64,000 nt of DNA from Pisaster brevispinus (taxonomy: Eukaryota > Echinodermata > Asteroidea > Forcipulatida > Asteriidae): positions 14,480,087 to 14,544,086 of the forward strand of contig JAMKCF010000015.1 in NCBI GenBank assembly GCA_023634235.1, given 5' to 3'. The position numbers were made by a program, and so were the translations under genes. The first letter of the stretch is position 1. Each line of letters starts with the position of its first letter. The notes beneath the pieces were generated by a model. It saw nothing but the letters and a program-made list of their open reading frames with translations. It ran no database searches and was not told the DNA's origin. Of the stretch, positions 39,101 to 54,100 are shown one piece after another.

Positions 39101-42100
39101 CAAAGGCCGCAGGAAATCCAACCTACCTTCGTCCTCGTTGTCCGACATGAAGGAGATGATCATCGTCTCGGGGACTTGAACTTTCAGCTTCTCGTCGGTT
39201 GGCTAATGTTTCGGAAAAAAATCAGTCAGCAAATATTTTTCACATTTCTTTCAGGTAAAGATTGCAATTGTTTTTCTGACATTACAAATATATATATCCT
39301 TCTTTGGGACGAATGTATAAAGCTGCTTAGTATACGCATTTGTTAAAGTTGCTAAATCAAAACTTTAGCTGGTTTGACCCGAAAATTTAGATTAAAATCT
39401 AAATTAATTTGGGTTGAACAAAGAAAATCTGACTAGAGCGGGACTTGAACCTGCGACCTCTGGATTAACGTGCCAGTGCTCTACCAACTGAGCCATCCAG
39501 CCCAATATTTGCAGTCTCCCTATTTTGTCAATACCTTTTATAAATTTGAAACAGCGACAAGCTTTCAATTAAGGTATTATTTGAAAAAAAAGTCCACCAA
39601 CAATTTGAGGTAGTTAATTAAAAACCTAAAAATGAATCAATGCAGGAAGAGCTACTCACCGAAGTTACAATGGTCGTCTCCACAGTCGTGACAGTTGTTA
39701 GGGTGTTGACAACAGAGATGTAGCCAAACCTCTTTGCAATTGCCAAGGCAGTGTATCCATTCTACAAGAAAACAAAGAGTATCTTCACCAGGTCAACTCC
39801 AAGATTCATCAAAACTTGGGAGAGCCAAGAGTGGAGTCTTTTCAACGGGAAGCAGATTAGAAGGATCAAGCCCCCCTGAACCTCCTGGGTGTTACATTTC
39901 AGAGGATTTACAGACTCGGATCTCTACATTGCCATGAACAAAGAACTAGGGTATTGGGCCTGGGTCTCCCCTTGGTCTAAAGGATGAAGCCCCCCTGAAC
40001 CTCCTGGGTGTTACATTTCAGAGGATTTACAGACTCGGATCTCTACATTGCCATGAACAAAGGACTAGGGTAGTGGGCCTGGGTCTCTCCTTGGTCTAGA
40101 GGATGAAGCCCCCTGAACCTCCCGATCTCTACATCACCATGAACCCCCCCCCCCAAAAAAAAAAAAAATAAAAAAATAAAAAAAATGTAGAGAATCACAA
40201 AGCTGTCTACATTGCATCCTACAATCAGGGAGATATTTAGAATAACATCCAACTTAAAAGGAAGAAAGTTTCCACAATCACAGAGATTTTCAATTTTGTT
40301 CACCAGATCATGGAAAGATTGGTTTATTTTCAGGGAACTTTCTGCAGAATCAGAGAGTTGGCAGCTCTGCAATGGGACTTTTCCATTTGTTGGTTACTGC
40401 TGCAATGAGATTGATATGGATTAAGGTTTACCCAACAACACGCTCAAATTTTTTGTCGGTGTTGTTGATAGTGTGGGTACTCACGTTGGCTGTCTCGTTG
40501 GGGTCAGCACCGTTGGTCAGCAGGAGATTGATGATGGCCACATGACCCTGCTGAGAGGCTTGATGAAGAGGAGTCAGTCCGTGCTGCAAGAGAAACAGTC
40601 ATCACATTTGTTTAATGTTTGCGTTTCTTCAAAAACCATTTAGGATGTCAAACATCCTAAAACAACTGTTGTGTTGTTTTTGAGTTTGCAGGGTTTTTTT
40701 TTTAGGGAAGATGGTGTTTTTAAAGAAACAATGCTCAGTGTCTTCCCATGCACAAGCTAGCAAATAGGACCGATACGCGAGAATCACATGCCGAAACACG
40801 CGAATCCAAAGATAAACACCAAGTTAAAAACTTGTTTCAAATCAGTGTGCTTAGGACAAACTTCAAAAATTTGGCTCAAGAATGCCCCCATAGTTTTGAA
40901 AAAACCTGGGAAGAACCCTGATGCTTAGTGAAGATTTGCCGAGATATGCCAAATAAATTAGAACAATAATACTAAATTGTTGTTCTGGATCATCAATCCG
41001 AAGGTTTAAATCTTGGAATTGTTTTTCTGGATCAACAATACCTTAGTCTTGGCTTGAATAGCTGCACCATTCTGAAGGAGATAGGCGGCCGTCTTCAAGT
41101 TGCCGTGATGACATGCCACGTGGAGTGGGGTGTAACCGGCCTTGGTGCGTGGGTCGATTCCAGAGCCGTTCTTGACCAGGATTTTGGCACAGTCAAGCTG
41201 GTCCTCTTGGGCAGCCAGATGGAGGGGTGTCAGGCCGTTCTGTGATGGGCCGAATGAGAATGGATCAAAAGAAATAGTGCCAAAAAAATAGTGTCCTGAC
41301 ATTTCAACCCTAGAAGAGTTTTTCTCGAAGGCTAAAAAGAAATAGTGAGGAGCCAAGCACAGAGCTTCCAACATTTGCATCTTGCAATCAGAGTGATTTT
41401 TTCCAACAATCAGGGAGATGTTTGGAATTACATTCAACATAATAGGGGAACAAGTTTCCATAATCAGGGAGATTTTTAAATTTGTCCATCAGAATATGGA
41501 AAGAATGGTTTATTTTCAGGGATTTTTCTGCAGAATCAGGAAGAGTTGGCAGCTCTGCAAGCACTGTCAACACAACATGTTTACTGAAAATACCTGACAA
41601 CTGTTTGAGAAGACCATTTGTTACTTTAATGTAAGAAGCACACCTACCAACATGGGCCCTATTTCATACAGGTGCTAAAGCGCAAAAAGTAGCTAAGCAT
41701 AAAACAATTTTGCTTACCAGAATATATGTGGTATATCTGCAACTATTAGTAATGAGTCTCTGAGCTTAGCTTAAGACATCACTAGCATCAGTTTCACCTG
41801 ATATAATCGGCCTCAAAACATATGTGGAAAAGCTGATCGTTCAATTGAAATATCTGTAACTTATCTGAACTATGAACACTTGGGAAGCAGCAAAGAGAGT
41901 GTTTTGGGGTTTGTGTTTTTAAATACAACAAAAGAGGCAATCATCAACTGTAATGCTTAGAAGTGGCATTCTTGTGTGAATGAGGCTTAAAGACAGAGGA
42001 GAATCCCCAATACTAAATGGAAATCTATCAGCTTTCAGGTAATTCTTAGGCCGTACCTTAGCAGCGATGTCCGGCTTAGCACCACGTTCCAGCAGCAGGG

Positions 42101-45100
42101 ACAGCATGTCGGTGTGGCCCTCCTGGGCAGCCAGATGGATGGGGCTGATGCCCTGCTTGGTCATGGAGTTGGAGTCAGCACCGTACTCCAGCAGGGTGGT
42201 GGCCACGTCCAGCTGGTTCTTCTTGGCCGCGATGTGGAGGGGAGTGAATCCGTTCTACGTGGAGAAGAAGCAGGGGGGAAGTAGTGAGGGTACACATTCA
42301 CCAAAAATAATTCAACTTGGTTTCTTAAGCACAATTTTGCTTGACACACTTGCTTTATGTTCTTCTGCTGTCCACCTAATAAGCCCCTTTGCATTTGCCG
42401 CAATATTTGATGTCAAACAATGGAAACGTGCATGCGTGTATGCGCTGGGCACGACTCTCAGCCAATGATAGCTCTTCGTTTACCTCAGTGAGGGGACTGT
42501 TTGGGGCGGGTGACGTCATATTGGTTGGGGGCAGGTACTCTTGGTTCTTGGTTGGGACAGGAACTCTTGGTTGGGGGCAGGGACTCTTGGTTGGGGGCAG
42601 GGACTCTTGGTTGGGGGCAGGGACTCTTGGTTGGGGGCAGGGACTCTTGGTTGGGGGTAGGGACTCTTGGTTGGGGGCAGGGACTCTTGGTTGGGGGTAG
42701 GGACTCTTGGTTGGGGGCAGGGACTCTTGGTTGGGGGTAGGGACTCTTGGTTGGGGGTAGGGACTCTTGGTTGGGGACAGGGACTCTTGGTTGGGGGTAG
42801 GGACTCTTGGTTGGGGGTAGGAACTCTTGGTTGGGGGTAGGAACTCTTGGTTGGGAGTAGGGACTCTTGGTTGGGGGTAGGGACTCTTGGTTGGGGGTAG
42901 GGACTCTTGGTTGGGGGTAGGGACTCTTGGTTGGGGGTAGGGACTCTTGGTTGGGGGTAGGGACTCTTGGTTGGGACAGGGACTCTTGGTTGGGGGTAGG
43001 GACTCTTGGTTGGGGGCAGGGACTCTTGGTTCTTGGTTGGGGGCAGGGACTCTTGGTTCTTGGTTGGGGGCAGGGACTCTTGGTTCTTGGTTGGGGGCAG
43101 GGACTCTTGGTTGGGGGCAGGGACTCTTGGTTGGGGGCAGGAACTCTTGGTTGGGGGCAGGGACTCTTGGTTGGGGGTAGGGACTCTTGGTTGGGGGTAG
43201 GGACTCTTGGTTGGGGGTAGGGACTCTTGGTTGGGGGTAGGGACTCTTGGTTGGGGGTAGGGACTCTTGGTTGGGGGCAGGGACTCTTGGTTCTTGGTTG
43301 GGGTAGGGACTCTTGGTTGGGGGTAGGGACTCTTGGTTGGGGGTAGGGACTCTTGGTTGGAGGCAGGGACTCTTGGTTGGGGGCAGGGACTCTTGGTTGG
43401 GGGCAGGGACTCTTGGTTCTTGGTTGGGGGTAGGGACTCTTGTTGGGGGTAGGGACTCTTGGTTGGGGGCAGGGTCTCTTGGCTGGGGACCAGGCAAGGG
43501 TTACATACCTGTGCCACAGTGTGTGGTGATGCACCCTGGTCGAGCAGTAGCATAGCCACGTCTGGGTTGTCATAATGGGCTGCAATGTGCAGAGGTGTCA
43601 AGCCATTCTGTAAACAAATCACAAACAACAACATTTAGCCTAAACATCATTAATTTTGGAAAGAATCTGCATGGGCCAACACGAAGGGTCCAAGTCCCTT
43701 TCTTGCCTTCATCAATTTTGAGTTCAGGATGTTACTTGACTACAGCCAACCTGTTTGAGTTACCGTGCTCAGAAAGTGAAATATTCAAGCTGTTATTATG
43801 CATTCCATACGACATCATCATTTCAAACTGCTAACAACTCATCTGTTTAAAGCAAATGCAGACAAACCCAATCCGTAAGGTTTGGTGTGTGTGTATCATG
43901 AGTGAGCACCATCAGTACCTTTTTGGCAGAAACCGGCAGTACACAAGACTCCCTTAAAAATATTACGGTTATCTAGCTTCTGAAACTCCAAATACGCTTG
44001 CTTCTCTTTGAGGGAAAAAAAGAAGAAAAAACCTGACGGCCAAGTGGACTGACTTACCTGTGCTGTAGCGTCAGGTGATGCATAGTTTCTCAGTAGAAGG
44101 GAGGCCACACCGAGGCGGCCGTACTTAGCGGCTACATGCAGCGGTGTGAACTCTTTCTGTAGTGGGGGGAAATGAAGCGGAGCGAGGTCAAGTTTAGTAT
44201 TACTACCCTTCAATGTTCCTTGGGTAGAAGATGTTGATTCTAATCAAATCTTACAGGGACACATTGCTTTCGGATTGGGCCCCTTGGGCTAAAAAAGCGT
44301 TTGTCATGAAACTAATATGGTTGGAAAGTTGTTTTAAAAGTAGAATGTAACGATTCACACAAATATCCCTCGAAATTGTTTGTAGCCAGGGATCACACCC
44401 CAAGTTTATGATACAACCTGGGAAGTGGCAGCAGTGGGATCACCTTAAGGGGATGCGATTTTTTGTTCCAAACATCAAGTAATCCGGAGGTCGCAGGTTC
44501 AAGTCCCGCTCCAGTCAATTTTTTTTTTTATGGTCAACCCAAAATAAGTTTAAAATGTACCCATTCAGTTTCCCTTGGGGTTTATTACTTGTGATTCAGA
44601 TTAAAAGTCTGAAATTTCTCACCCCAGAGAATTGGTAAGAATCTCTCAAATCAAGGGTGATTTGGAAAGCCTTTGGCGACGGAATCGTGCATTCGTGTGT
44701 TTAACAGGTAAGAGAGTTCCTGAAGTGGACTTGATATTACCATCGACAAAAATACATGTGATTGAAGTTCATAATAACTGATGTCAATCAAAGTTTGATG
44801 GCAATATACTGGCTTTAGCCTGCAGAAGTTGGCACATCCTTTTGTCGGATCCGTGCACAATTTATTCAAAATATAATTCATCTTAACAGAGTAGTTTGTA
44901 GCAAGAGTTTGTCGTACCTTGGTCTGCATTGACAGAGACGCGCCGTGCTCCAACAAGACGGCCGCGACGTCCTCCATCCCCTCCCTGGAAGCGATGTGAA
45001 GTGCCGTGTAGTGATCCCGCGTCTGCGCATCGGGGGACGCACCGTTCTCTAGCAGCAGGGTGACGATCTCCACGTTGCCCAGGCGGGCGGCGATGTGCAG

Positions 45101-48100
45101 AGGGGTCTGGTTCTCGGTGGCCTTGGCGTCCACCTTGGCGCCGTTGCGTAGAAGGACGCGGATGATGTCGATTTGGTTGGCGCGGGCTGCGAGATGGAGG
45201 GCAGTCTCACCACGCTAGAGAGGGTTGAAGAGAGACGATGGATAAACAAATGATAACAAACACAGGGCAGTCAGGTTGGCTCAGTGGTTTCTGTCCCAGC
45301 CTTTCACCTCTGTGGACCCCAGTTCGATACCCGAACTGGACCTTGCATGTGGATTAGGTTTTTCAGTCCCTATCTGACTGCGTGGGTTTACCCAATAGAG
45401 GTTTTCCTCCCACATCTAAAACTGAAATTTCTTCATTGTCTTCTTTACAAAAAGTTGGTGTGATGTTTCCATTAGGATGCTTTGCCAACTATATAATTCA
45501 GATTCAGCGAACGTAACATGCACTACCCTACACACTGGACATACAGCTTTACGTCCCGTCCGAAGTTACATTCAACATTTGTTTCAAGAAAGCCAGGAAC
45601 CCGTCTAAAGCTTACCACATTGGTCTCGTCCACACTAGCGCCATGGTTGATCAGGTAGCCAACGATGTTAATATTGCCCATGAAAGCAGACACGTGAAGT
45701 GGAGTCAGTCCAGACTATAGGAGCAACAAAATCACGAAGAAATATCTCTTTAGTTTTCCCCCAAACATTTGACATTTAATTGGTTTCTGATTTTGATAGA
45801 AGAGCTGTCTAACCAGAGTCGACATCATTTGCATCTTGCAATCAGCCAGACTTTGTACAACAATCAGGGAGATAGTTAGAATTACATTCAATATAATAGG
45901 GACAAGGTTTCCATAATCAGGGAGTTTTAAATTTGTTCGTCAGAACATGGAAAGATTGCTTTATTTTCAGGAAACTTTCTGCAGAAGCAGGGAGAGTCGG
46001 CAGCTCCGTCCAACTGTTAACAATGTTTGGGGTTGCAAAAGTGATTTTAAGATTAAGTCAGAAATTCAAAAAAAGGTTGTTTGTAAAAAGCTGCAGTTAC
46101 TATTACAAAATATTCAAATCAGTTGCCAAAGGGAAAATTGTATTGAATTCACACCAGTGTACAGCTAATAAATACAAATTTGAGGTTATGAGCTACTATT
46201 TAAACTTCAGAAAATTTCACACAACACAAACAGGCCAGGAATTCCATTTTTAAGAGGGCAAGGCCATTTTCATTTTACAAAGGGCACTTCCATTGGAAGA
46301 TCTTAACTTCTATGAGAAACTTTTGAAGGGGCACCAAGGCCAAGACCAGGGCAACAGAGGTCATGGCCTCCGTGTAATTCCAGGCCTGTAAAAATTGTGT
46401 ATATTTTTTATTTTTCAATGAAAGATAATACTAAAAAATAGCCGTGTGAGTCTGGTGGATAAAACAAGGAAGGTAGTGGTAGCACTCTAAGACTAACTAA
46501 TTACATAAAAAAACTGCATGAGCTTTCGTAGCAACAACTACTTCATCCTTGTTCAATGAAAGATGAAACCGTCATTATCGAATTGGAAGATTTGTTTCCT
46601 TCTTTACGTACCTCTGTTGTGGCATGAATGGAGGCGCCGTACTTAAGAAGAAGCTCAATCACCTTCACACGGTTCTTCTTGCAGGCGATGTGAAGCGGTG
46701 TGAATCCATTCTGAAGACAAACAAGATCAAGTTAATTTTTTTTATAAAGTTACCGTTGACGGGGTGTGGTGTAGAGACCCTTTTCACAGTTACATGTGAC
46801 TTAAATCCGCATTGGCGATCACCAAAAAGACTGCACTGGTTGATGACATCACATGAGCAAGGTATGCAGATTCTGCTACTTCAGCAAGGACCGAAGCCGA
46901 GATGAATTTGGACATGTATCAAATAAGACTCTCGGCAACTAAATCTGTTTAGCAGTATATTGACAACTCACCAGAGCTCGGGCACTTGGGTTGGCCTTTC
47001 TGTCCAGCAGTAGCTTGGCCACACGGTGGTGACCGCAGTGACCAGCCACGTGGAGTGGGGTCAGATAGTCCACGGTCACGTCATCCACTGGGGCCTTGTG
47101 GTAGAGTAGAAGACGGGCACTGTCCACGTGGTCGCCCTGGGCTGCCATGTGCAGGGGCGCCAGGCCGTTCTGTAAATCACAACAAGAAAAGAGGTGTTAT
47201 GTCTTCAGGAGATGATCAGAGCATACTGATCGAAACGTTGAGTCGTTGACCACCGGTTCTTTTCAGAACCAACACTACTCAAAAGAGATTTTCACATGGT
47301 GTTATACCGCAAACCTCTCTTAGTTGTACTTCCACCATGCAAAGTTTCAGATCCTATCTCAAGGTGTTGTCGGAGCTTCTCTAGACAATTCCATGCTAAT
47401 GGTTGGATCAGTTTGTGGCTCACATTATCAAAGCCAAACCTGGCAAAGGGGATGTAGGCCTTGAGAATGTGCAAGTCTCTTGTATATCCGAACACTAGGA
47501 CCCGTAAGAGTGCGTGAGTTTGTTCCTTTGCGTTAAAGCATATATGTGGCACCAAAGTGGTCCAAAATCTGTTCGAATATGCATGAGACTTCCATGGTCT
47601 ATTGCGGGACAGTAATAGTCTGTGAAGCTGATTATTTCAGCAGGATGTGGTTCCTCTGATCAGGCTATTTGAGTGTACCTTGGTCTTTGCCGAGATCGGA
47701 GCCCCTCTCTCTAGGAGCTGGTCCACGCATTGATCGTGACCGCTACGGGCAGAGCAGTGGAGTGGTGTCAATCCATCCTACACAGACAGAGAGAGAACAA
47801 ATATAAGGTTATCCTGAGGTTTTCAAAGCAATATATCATTCCAATAGTCTTAATTCAGTTGCAATCATCCTGGTGCTCTTGTTTATAGTTTGCTTTACCG
47901 TAATTGCTTTGTCCTTCAGATGGGACATTAAGTCATAGGTCTCGTGTACCGAAAATGGTAGTGCACGTTGAAGAACCTAGAACACTTTTCATAGAAGAGT
48001 AGGGGTTAACCCCTGTGTTTCTGGATCACATAGCAAGCATCCTTGTCTACAAGTTTCCTCAGGCTTGCTACCTACAGTGATAAGCTCACTTATGAGGCAC

Positions 48101-51100
48101 TCAAATGTACAACAATAATACTGAAAAGTCTTTTCCTAGACTTACCCTAGTCTTGGCATCAATCCTAGCCCCTCGGTCCAGCAAAGTGTTGACCATGTTG
48201 ACGCGTCCCCACTTTGCAGCGACATGCAATGGTGTGATGTTATTTCTGGCAGCATGGTCTACCGACGCACCCCTCTGCAGGAGGAGGGTGGCTACGTTGA
48301 CGTGACCGTAGTGGGCTGCGATGTGGAGAGGGGTGAATCCACTCTGTTGGGGGGTAACGGTGATAGCAACAGGGGTGAGAATCATTGCTGGCAAGAAAGT
48401 CTGACACTAAGATCCAAATTTAAGGAGGTATGTTGAAATCACAGAATTTATGGGGTTTCGATTTGACAGAGCTTTTAGGAATAGTGTCCTCAGCATTAGA
48501 GAAGTGGATCAAAGAGAAGAAATTCTTCATATGTTGAAAAAATAACGGCTGACTGATTTTCTTCACAGGGCAGACATAAAAAGTCTGAATTGGGATAAAA
48601 TTCTGAAACTTCTCAAACCTGTAGTGAGTAATGCTCTGTAAAATCTAAGGCCGCAAATCGGCTAAGCATAGAAAAAAATGCTGCTTGGCAGAGATACGGC
48701 TAAAAGACAAAACGCTATGCGTTGTACAATGTGACTGGTTCCCTGTAAAATGTATGCTTAGCAGATGAATAACTCTTCCTTCAGCATGTTAGCACAAAAA
48801 TTTGCTAAGCACAGAAAAATATTGCTTAGCAGAAATTGGTTACCAGCCAAAATTTAATACATTTTACATTGTTGTGACTGGTGCCCCACTCATTTTTTGC
48901 TTAGCATAGAAATTTGCTAGGCAGTGTTTTCTGCTTAACAGCTTTATGAAACTGGGCCCTGGTAAGAACCAAGGTGCTCATGTCATCAGGTGCTTGAGGC
49001 AGTGCATCATTGTTTCTTCTCTCCACACAGGAGTACAACTCCAAAGTAATGGCCCAACAAAAGCAAATTGATATTGTGTTTGATAAGCCTCCTAAGTGCT
49101 ATGGATCCGGAGTGCGTCCCGACCCAAAAGGGGCTGAGAAAATAAACGGATTGTTGGCCAAATGACTTGGGGGAAAGAATAACACAGTGAACCTCGTTGG
49201 GAAAATATGCGACAAGCTCTTTGAATATTCTGGATCCCTTGAAATCCTTCAACACCATGAGCGAAGGAAAATGCCAGACTCTATATTTTCTTTCCAATAC
49301 ATTTGATGAGAAGGCAGTATTTTCTTCTGATTTTAAAAGCTTAGAATTGACCCCTTGCATTGGCCGCCATCGCTGAGGTAAAACAATGTCAACGTGCACG
49401 GGTGTACGCATGGTAGATCATCGATTGCCCTCAGTGAGGGCGCTGTTTGCGCTTGTGACGTCATATGCAAGGGGTGTATCACAATTTAAAAACGTTGACT
49501 GGTTGAGCAGGATACCAGGCACAGATGGTACAAACAAAATGGTATTTTGGCTGGTAACCCTATTCTGGTGAGACAAGTTTTGTTGTGCTTAGCTAATCTT
49601 TGAGCTTAAGCAGCCCTGGATCTTTTGTGTCCAACGGACCAAACACAGCTCCGATTTATATACCTAGAGATCCTATGTCGAACCTTTCTCTCCAGACACG
49701 GCAACTCCAGCAACGAAAACCACCGTGCCCTTTCAAAGATAAAACTCACGGCCTGCAAACAACGAGACGGAAGAGCTTACCTTGGATGTTATGTCTGGGT
49801 TATGTCCACTCTGCAGCAGCAGCAGGGCGGCCTTGGTGTCATCGCGGCGAGAGCAGATGTGCAGGGCGGGCAGACGGGTCTTCCCTGCCCGGTCATTCTC
49901 CAGCAAGACTGCGACGACCTTGTCATGTCCCTGTTGCAGGGCAACGGCGAGGGGCGTGTAGCCATCCTACAATGCCAAAAACATACCCCCAAAAATAAAA
50001 AAATATTACTACAGACTCTGGTAATATTGTAATTCATTCCGGGATTCAAATGACTTCACAAAAAAATATTTCTATGATGTTAGAGCATGCACAAAATTAC
50101 ATGTAAGTCAACATGTTAAAACTAGGGAGGTTTTTCAGATGCAAGGGCAGCAAATTTGCAATCTAGTTAGTCTGCTGCCACCTACAGTCTAATAATCTCA
50201 AGGATTCTCATTAGTTTTCTTCAACATATCTATCCTCCGGCATAACAAATTTCAACCATGAGTTTAAAAAAAAGAGAGTATATTTTTGAAATCAGATATT
50301 TTATTTATTTATTTAATGTTTTTCCTCCCAACAAAAATACATGACTACACCCTGTAGCATGTCACTGTCAGTAAACATTTTCCCCTGTTGTTATTTTTCA
50401 CTTTGGGTTGTTGCAGGGCTAAAAAAACAAAATTTGAAGTAGGTAGAGCAATAAGCTAATTTTTTTAATCAGACTAGGCCCCAATTTTCAGCACACAAAC
50501 GTACACAAATCTGACGATTTACACGGTAACAAACACATTACAAAGGAATAAGGAAATGAAGTGTCAAGTAGATATACAAGCATGCAGGTACATGTACATG
50601 GTAGGGGAAATGAATTCAAGCAGTACTGGCAGCTTCAGATGATCTGCAAAAACTCACTCTGAATTAACCAATTTTGAAGTGGAGAGAAATGAATCAGAAC
50701 TTTGGGGAAACATTTGCTGAAACACACAAATATTTTTAAAGTTTTTATTTTGTTTTTCCGATACAAACATATAAAAAAGATGTAAAAAAAATAACAAAAC
50801 AAATTCAACAAGTTCTATGTGCAACGCTTGCACACTTTTATTAAAGGTATTTATGTATACAGGATAGGTAACAATAACACAAAAAAACATTGTAAAAAAT
50901 TTTAGTCTGAAAGCTTACTGATTATGAAATTCTTATTGGAATGATTTTTTGTGTTTGAAATATTTTCCTCTGAAATGAAAACTGTATCTGAAATCGAAAA
51001 AAAAGAAGAAAAAGCCCAGCTGATTTCGATTGTTACAACAAAAATTTATGACAATGTATTTATGTGCTGAAAAATGCGTGTTTTAATCGGAATACACAAT

Positions 51101-54100
51101 CTGAGAAATGTTTCATGCAGAAACGTTTCTTAGATTGAAATGTTTTTGAATCTCTCTCTCAATAACCACATTCCTTAGAAAAGAATTGTTTCTCAAAATG
51201 TTATACATTATCAACAGCTGCAGTGCTTCTTAAGAGTAAGTTTTTGTGGCCAATAATTTTTGGAGTAATTACCAAAGGTATACCCCCTCTTTAAATGGTC
51301 GAGAAGTAACATCAGTAAAAAAGTTCTGTACAGGATGTAAAGAATCCATGTTCACAGAAAACTTTTGCTCTACTATTATTTTTTCAGAGTCGAGTCACCG
51401 ACACTTGCCTTTGAAAAGATGAAGTCAATAAAAGATTTATGCAATTGCTGTCTCATGTACATATTTTAACATGTGTTTTACTATGGACTGAAATATTTAG
51501 GGAGCATGCATTTGTCAAAAATATCTTTCCTGTCATCTTCATATTTTATAACATGTACTTCAAGCTCAACCTATGATAAAGACACAACATAAAGTCATAA
51601 CCGACACCAACTACAAGACAAAATAAATTATCTCAAGGTCATCAAAATTAAACAGACCAAAAAAACAAACACATAAATTTCAAGGTCACAAAAACGTTAA
51701 TTTATCGTTCAACTTGTAAACCAAAAACAAGAGAAGAAAAAAAAAGATTCCTTTTCAACCTTTTCCTCAAAATTAATAAATATATTGAAAATTAAAATTA
51801 CGTACATGTAAAGTTTGGTTTTTACCTGATGTGGAAACGCTTTTGCAACCGGATTTCACCTTTAAAATAATCTGTTTACAATCTGCCAAAAGTTAAAGAG
51901 GCTTGCGTGTAGCAATCGACGTGTCCCTCTCCAAAGAAAAACCATACAACCATCAGTTTTATGAAACTTTAAACTCCCTCTTTAATCCAAAAGATCGAAC
52001 CACCCAAGCTTGATTTTGTTTGGAGTGAGAACAGATTCAACTTGCACGCAACCCTCAGAATAGTGTGTACACAAATTTGTACAAAAGGTGAAACACTTTC
52101 ATTCACTGCAGATACACACACACAAAACAATTCCTAATTTAGCTACCTCGACTTATAGAGAATTTGAAGAAAAAAAACACCACTTATGGGTTTTTTTTAA
52201 AAATGACTAGAGACGCAAGGGGCTTAAGAAAGTTCAGAGAAGATACACAAAAACATCGATGTGACACAAACAGACAAACATTGAACCTGAAAGGAACTTT
52301 AATTCAAGTGATCTATAATTGGACTGAAGTGAGAGCTTCACCATTTGCGATCACATCCAAGTCCTCAAAAAATCTCCAATAAAATTCTGCCTGTACGTTC
52401 AAAGGTTGACATTAAAAAAAAAAATCACGTATGGTAGCAACTTTGAACCACTAGTTATATTTTAATTTCATACAAAACAAACCAATGTTGTTGCTTCCTT
52501 CTTCAAAACTGTAACCGCAATTTTGATGCCTATGGCAATTGACCAGAATAAAATATTACCTCTTCGCTCAAAAGGATTCTCTTACAACCATTTTTAGCAA
52601 AACCAAAGGGCAACTACCTCGCTTGTTTTCCCTCCAAAATCAGATCAGCGTGACAATTCAAAGTCTGTTAATTCCGGCAACAAATTTTTAAAGCTTCACA
52701 GTTGTTCTAATAGTGCAACTACATTTCACGAAAGCAGAATTATGCAAATGCATTTTTGTTTTTCATCATGCTTCGTATTAAACAAACGTACTTTCATTAC
52801 AAAAAGTTATTTCGGCAAGATCTCTACAAATAGGACGCTGGATAATAATGGCAAGATTGCTGGAAATGGCAAGTAATATTCCCTTGGTAAAAAAACAACT
52901 GTAGGTTTCTAACACAATTATATACATTAGATTTGTGGTGCAAAATAATTATTGTAAGGCACTTGTGGAAATCCACAATGAGGCAAAGTACTTTTTGGAG
53001 GAGTTTGAGAAGATTAACTCAAAGGCACTCACTAAAAAAATATAAAACAAGGTTCAAATGTACTTTTGGATGAAAGTTTTTAATGAATATCACGAACGCA
53101 AATGTGTACTTTTTCTTACAAGTGAATGACAATACATGTTTTCTGCATTGCTTCGTTTTCTGCATAATTTCAGACCTGACAAAAGATGAATATAAATATT
53201 TGATACAAATGCACAGCGCAAGTATATACCAACATGGTGCCCAAGGCACTGATTTCAAAGAAATTCTTCTCCACTTAATAATTTTGTCGACCCTTCGGCT
53301 TAGGCGATAGGAAAATATTCCTCAAGATTGCTTTTTTCGTTCTCTGTTAATTTTGTATTTTTATTTTAAAATTTTTTTATTTTATTTTTTTGCCAGGAGT
53401 GTATCATTTTAGCAAATCTTGCAGTCATACTCTATGCATTAACAGACCAGGAGCAATTCGATGCACAGATAACGCTTGATCAGTCATCTAAAACAGCCAG
53501 TACTGTTACCATGGCAACCACATCTTGACTTTCCACACACACACACACACAGAAAAAAACATCATTCACGGCTACTGTTTGTTAGAACACGCTACAGTGT
53601 TATGAAAAGACAAAAACCACGCCAGGAAAAAAAAAATACACAAGACAGTTTATGGTTTTTTGATCGGGGTTCAAACGACGGTTTGAGTGACAAACTCTTT
53701 GTGATTGGAGTCCTACCATGCAGATGAGGTGCTAGTAAAAGACGGCAACCAATTAGCGTGCATATCTAGGCTATAGGTCAACTACATGCGACAAACTTGC
53801 GTGAGACACAAAGCTGCTTGCACGAGTGTCAGGGTCACCCCCGATGGGCTGTGACCGGGAGAACGGAGTCACTGAAACTCTGCCCACAGAAAGCTACCTC
53901 TGATGATTATTAATATAAGCCACCCATGCTTTCCAACCCACTGTTTGTCAATTCTTGCTTACCCCATTACTAAGCCCACTGATTGTTAGCTCTGGCTACC
54001 CCCCCTTACTAAGCCCACTGTTTGTCAATTCTGGCTCCTCCCCCTTTCAAGTATAATATTTGGTCCTTGGGAAAAAGTAGCAACATTTTATCGAGTACAG

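Larger units (their letters stand above)
34294..39126 (-). other. Large intron (exon 18 to 19)
   Basis: 4.8 kb with the CCCAATTGGG-type site (36450-36615), the ACTAGTACTAGT repeat (37411-37800), a 16-base G run at 37774-37789 and one candidate micro-exon (36703-36717). An open stretch on the plus strand near 35900-36300 has no family resemblance and is not called. Confidence 0.7.

Noticed and set aside
42521..43492. CRISPR-like array
   Set aside because: Units are contiguous with no unique spacers, in an animal intron: a minisatellite.
42376..43634. Three overlapping minus-strand open frames of about 370 residues, Pro/Gln/Ser-rich
   Set aside because: They are different frames of one 20-bp minisatellite whose complement lacks stop words; the only genuine coding part is exon 13 at 43509-43607.
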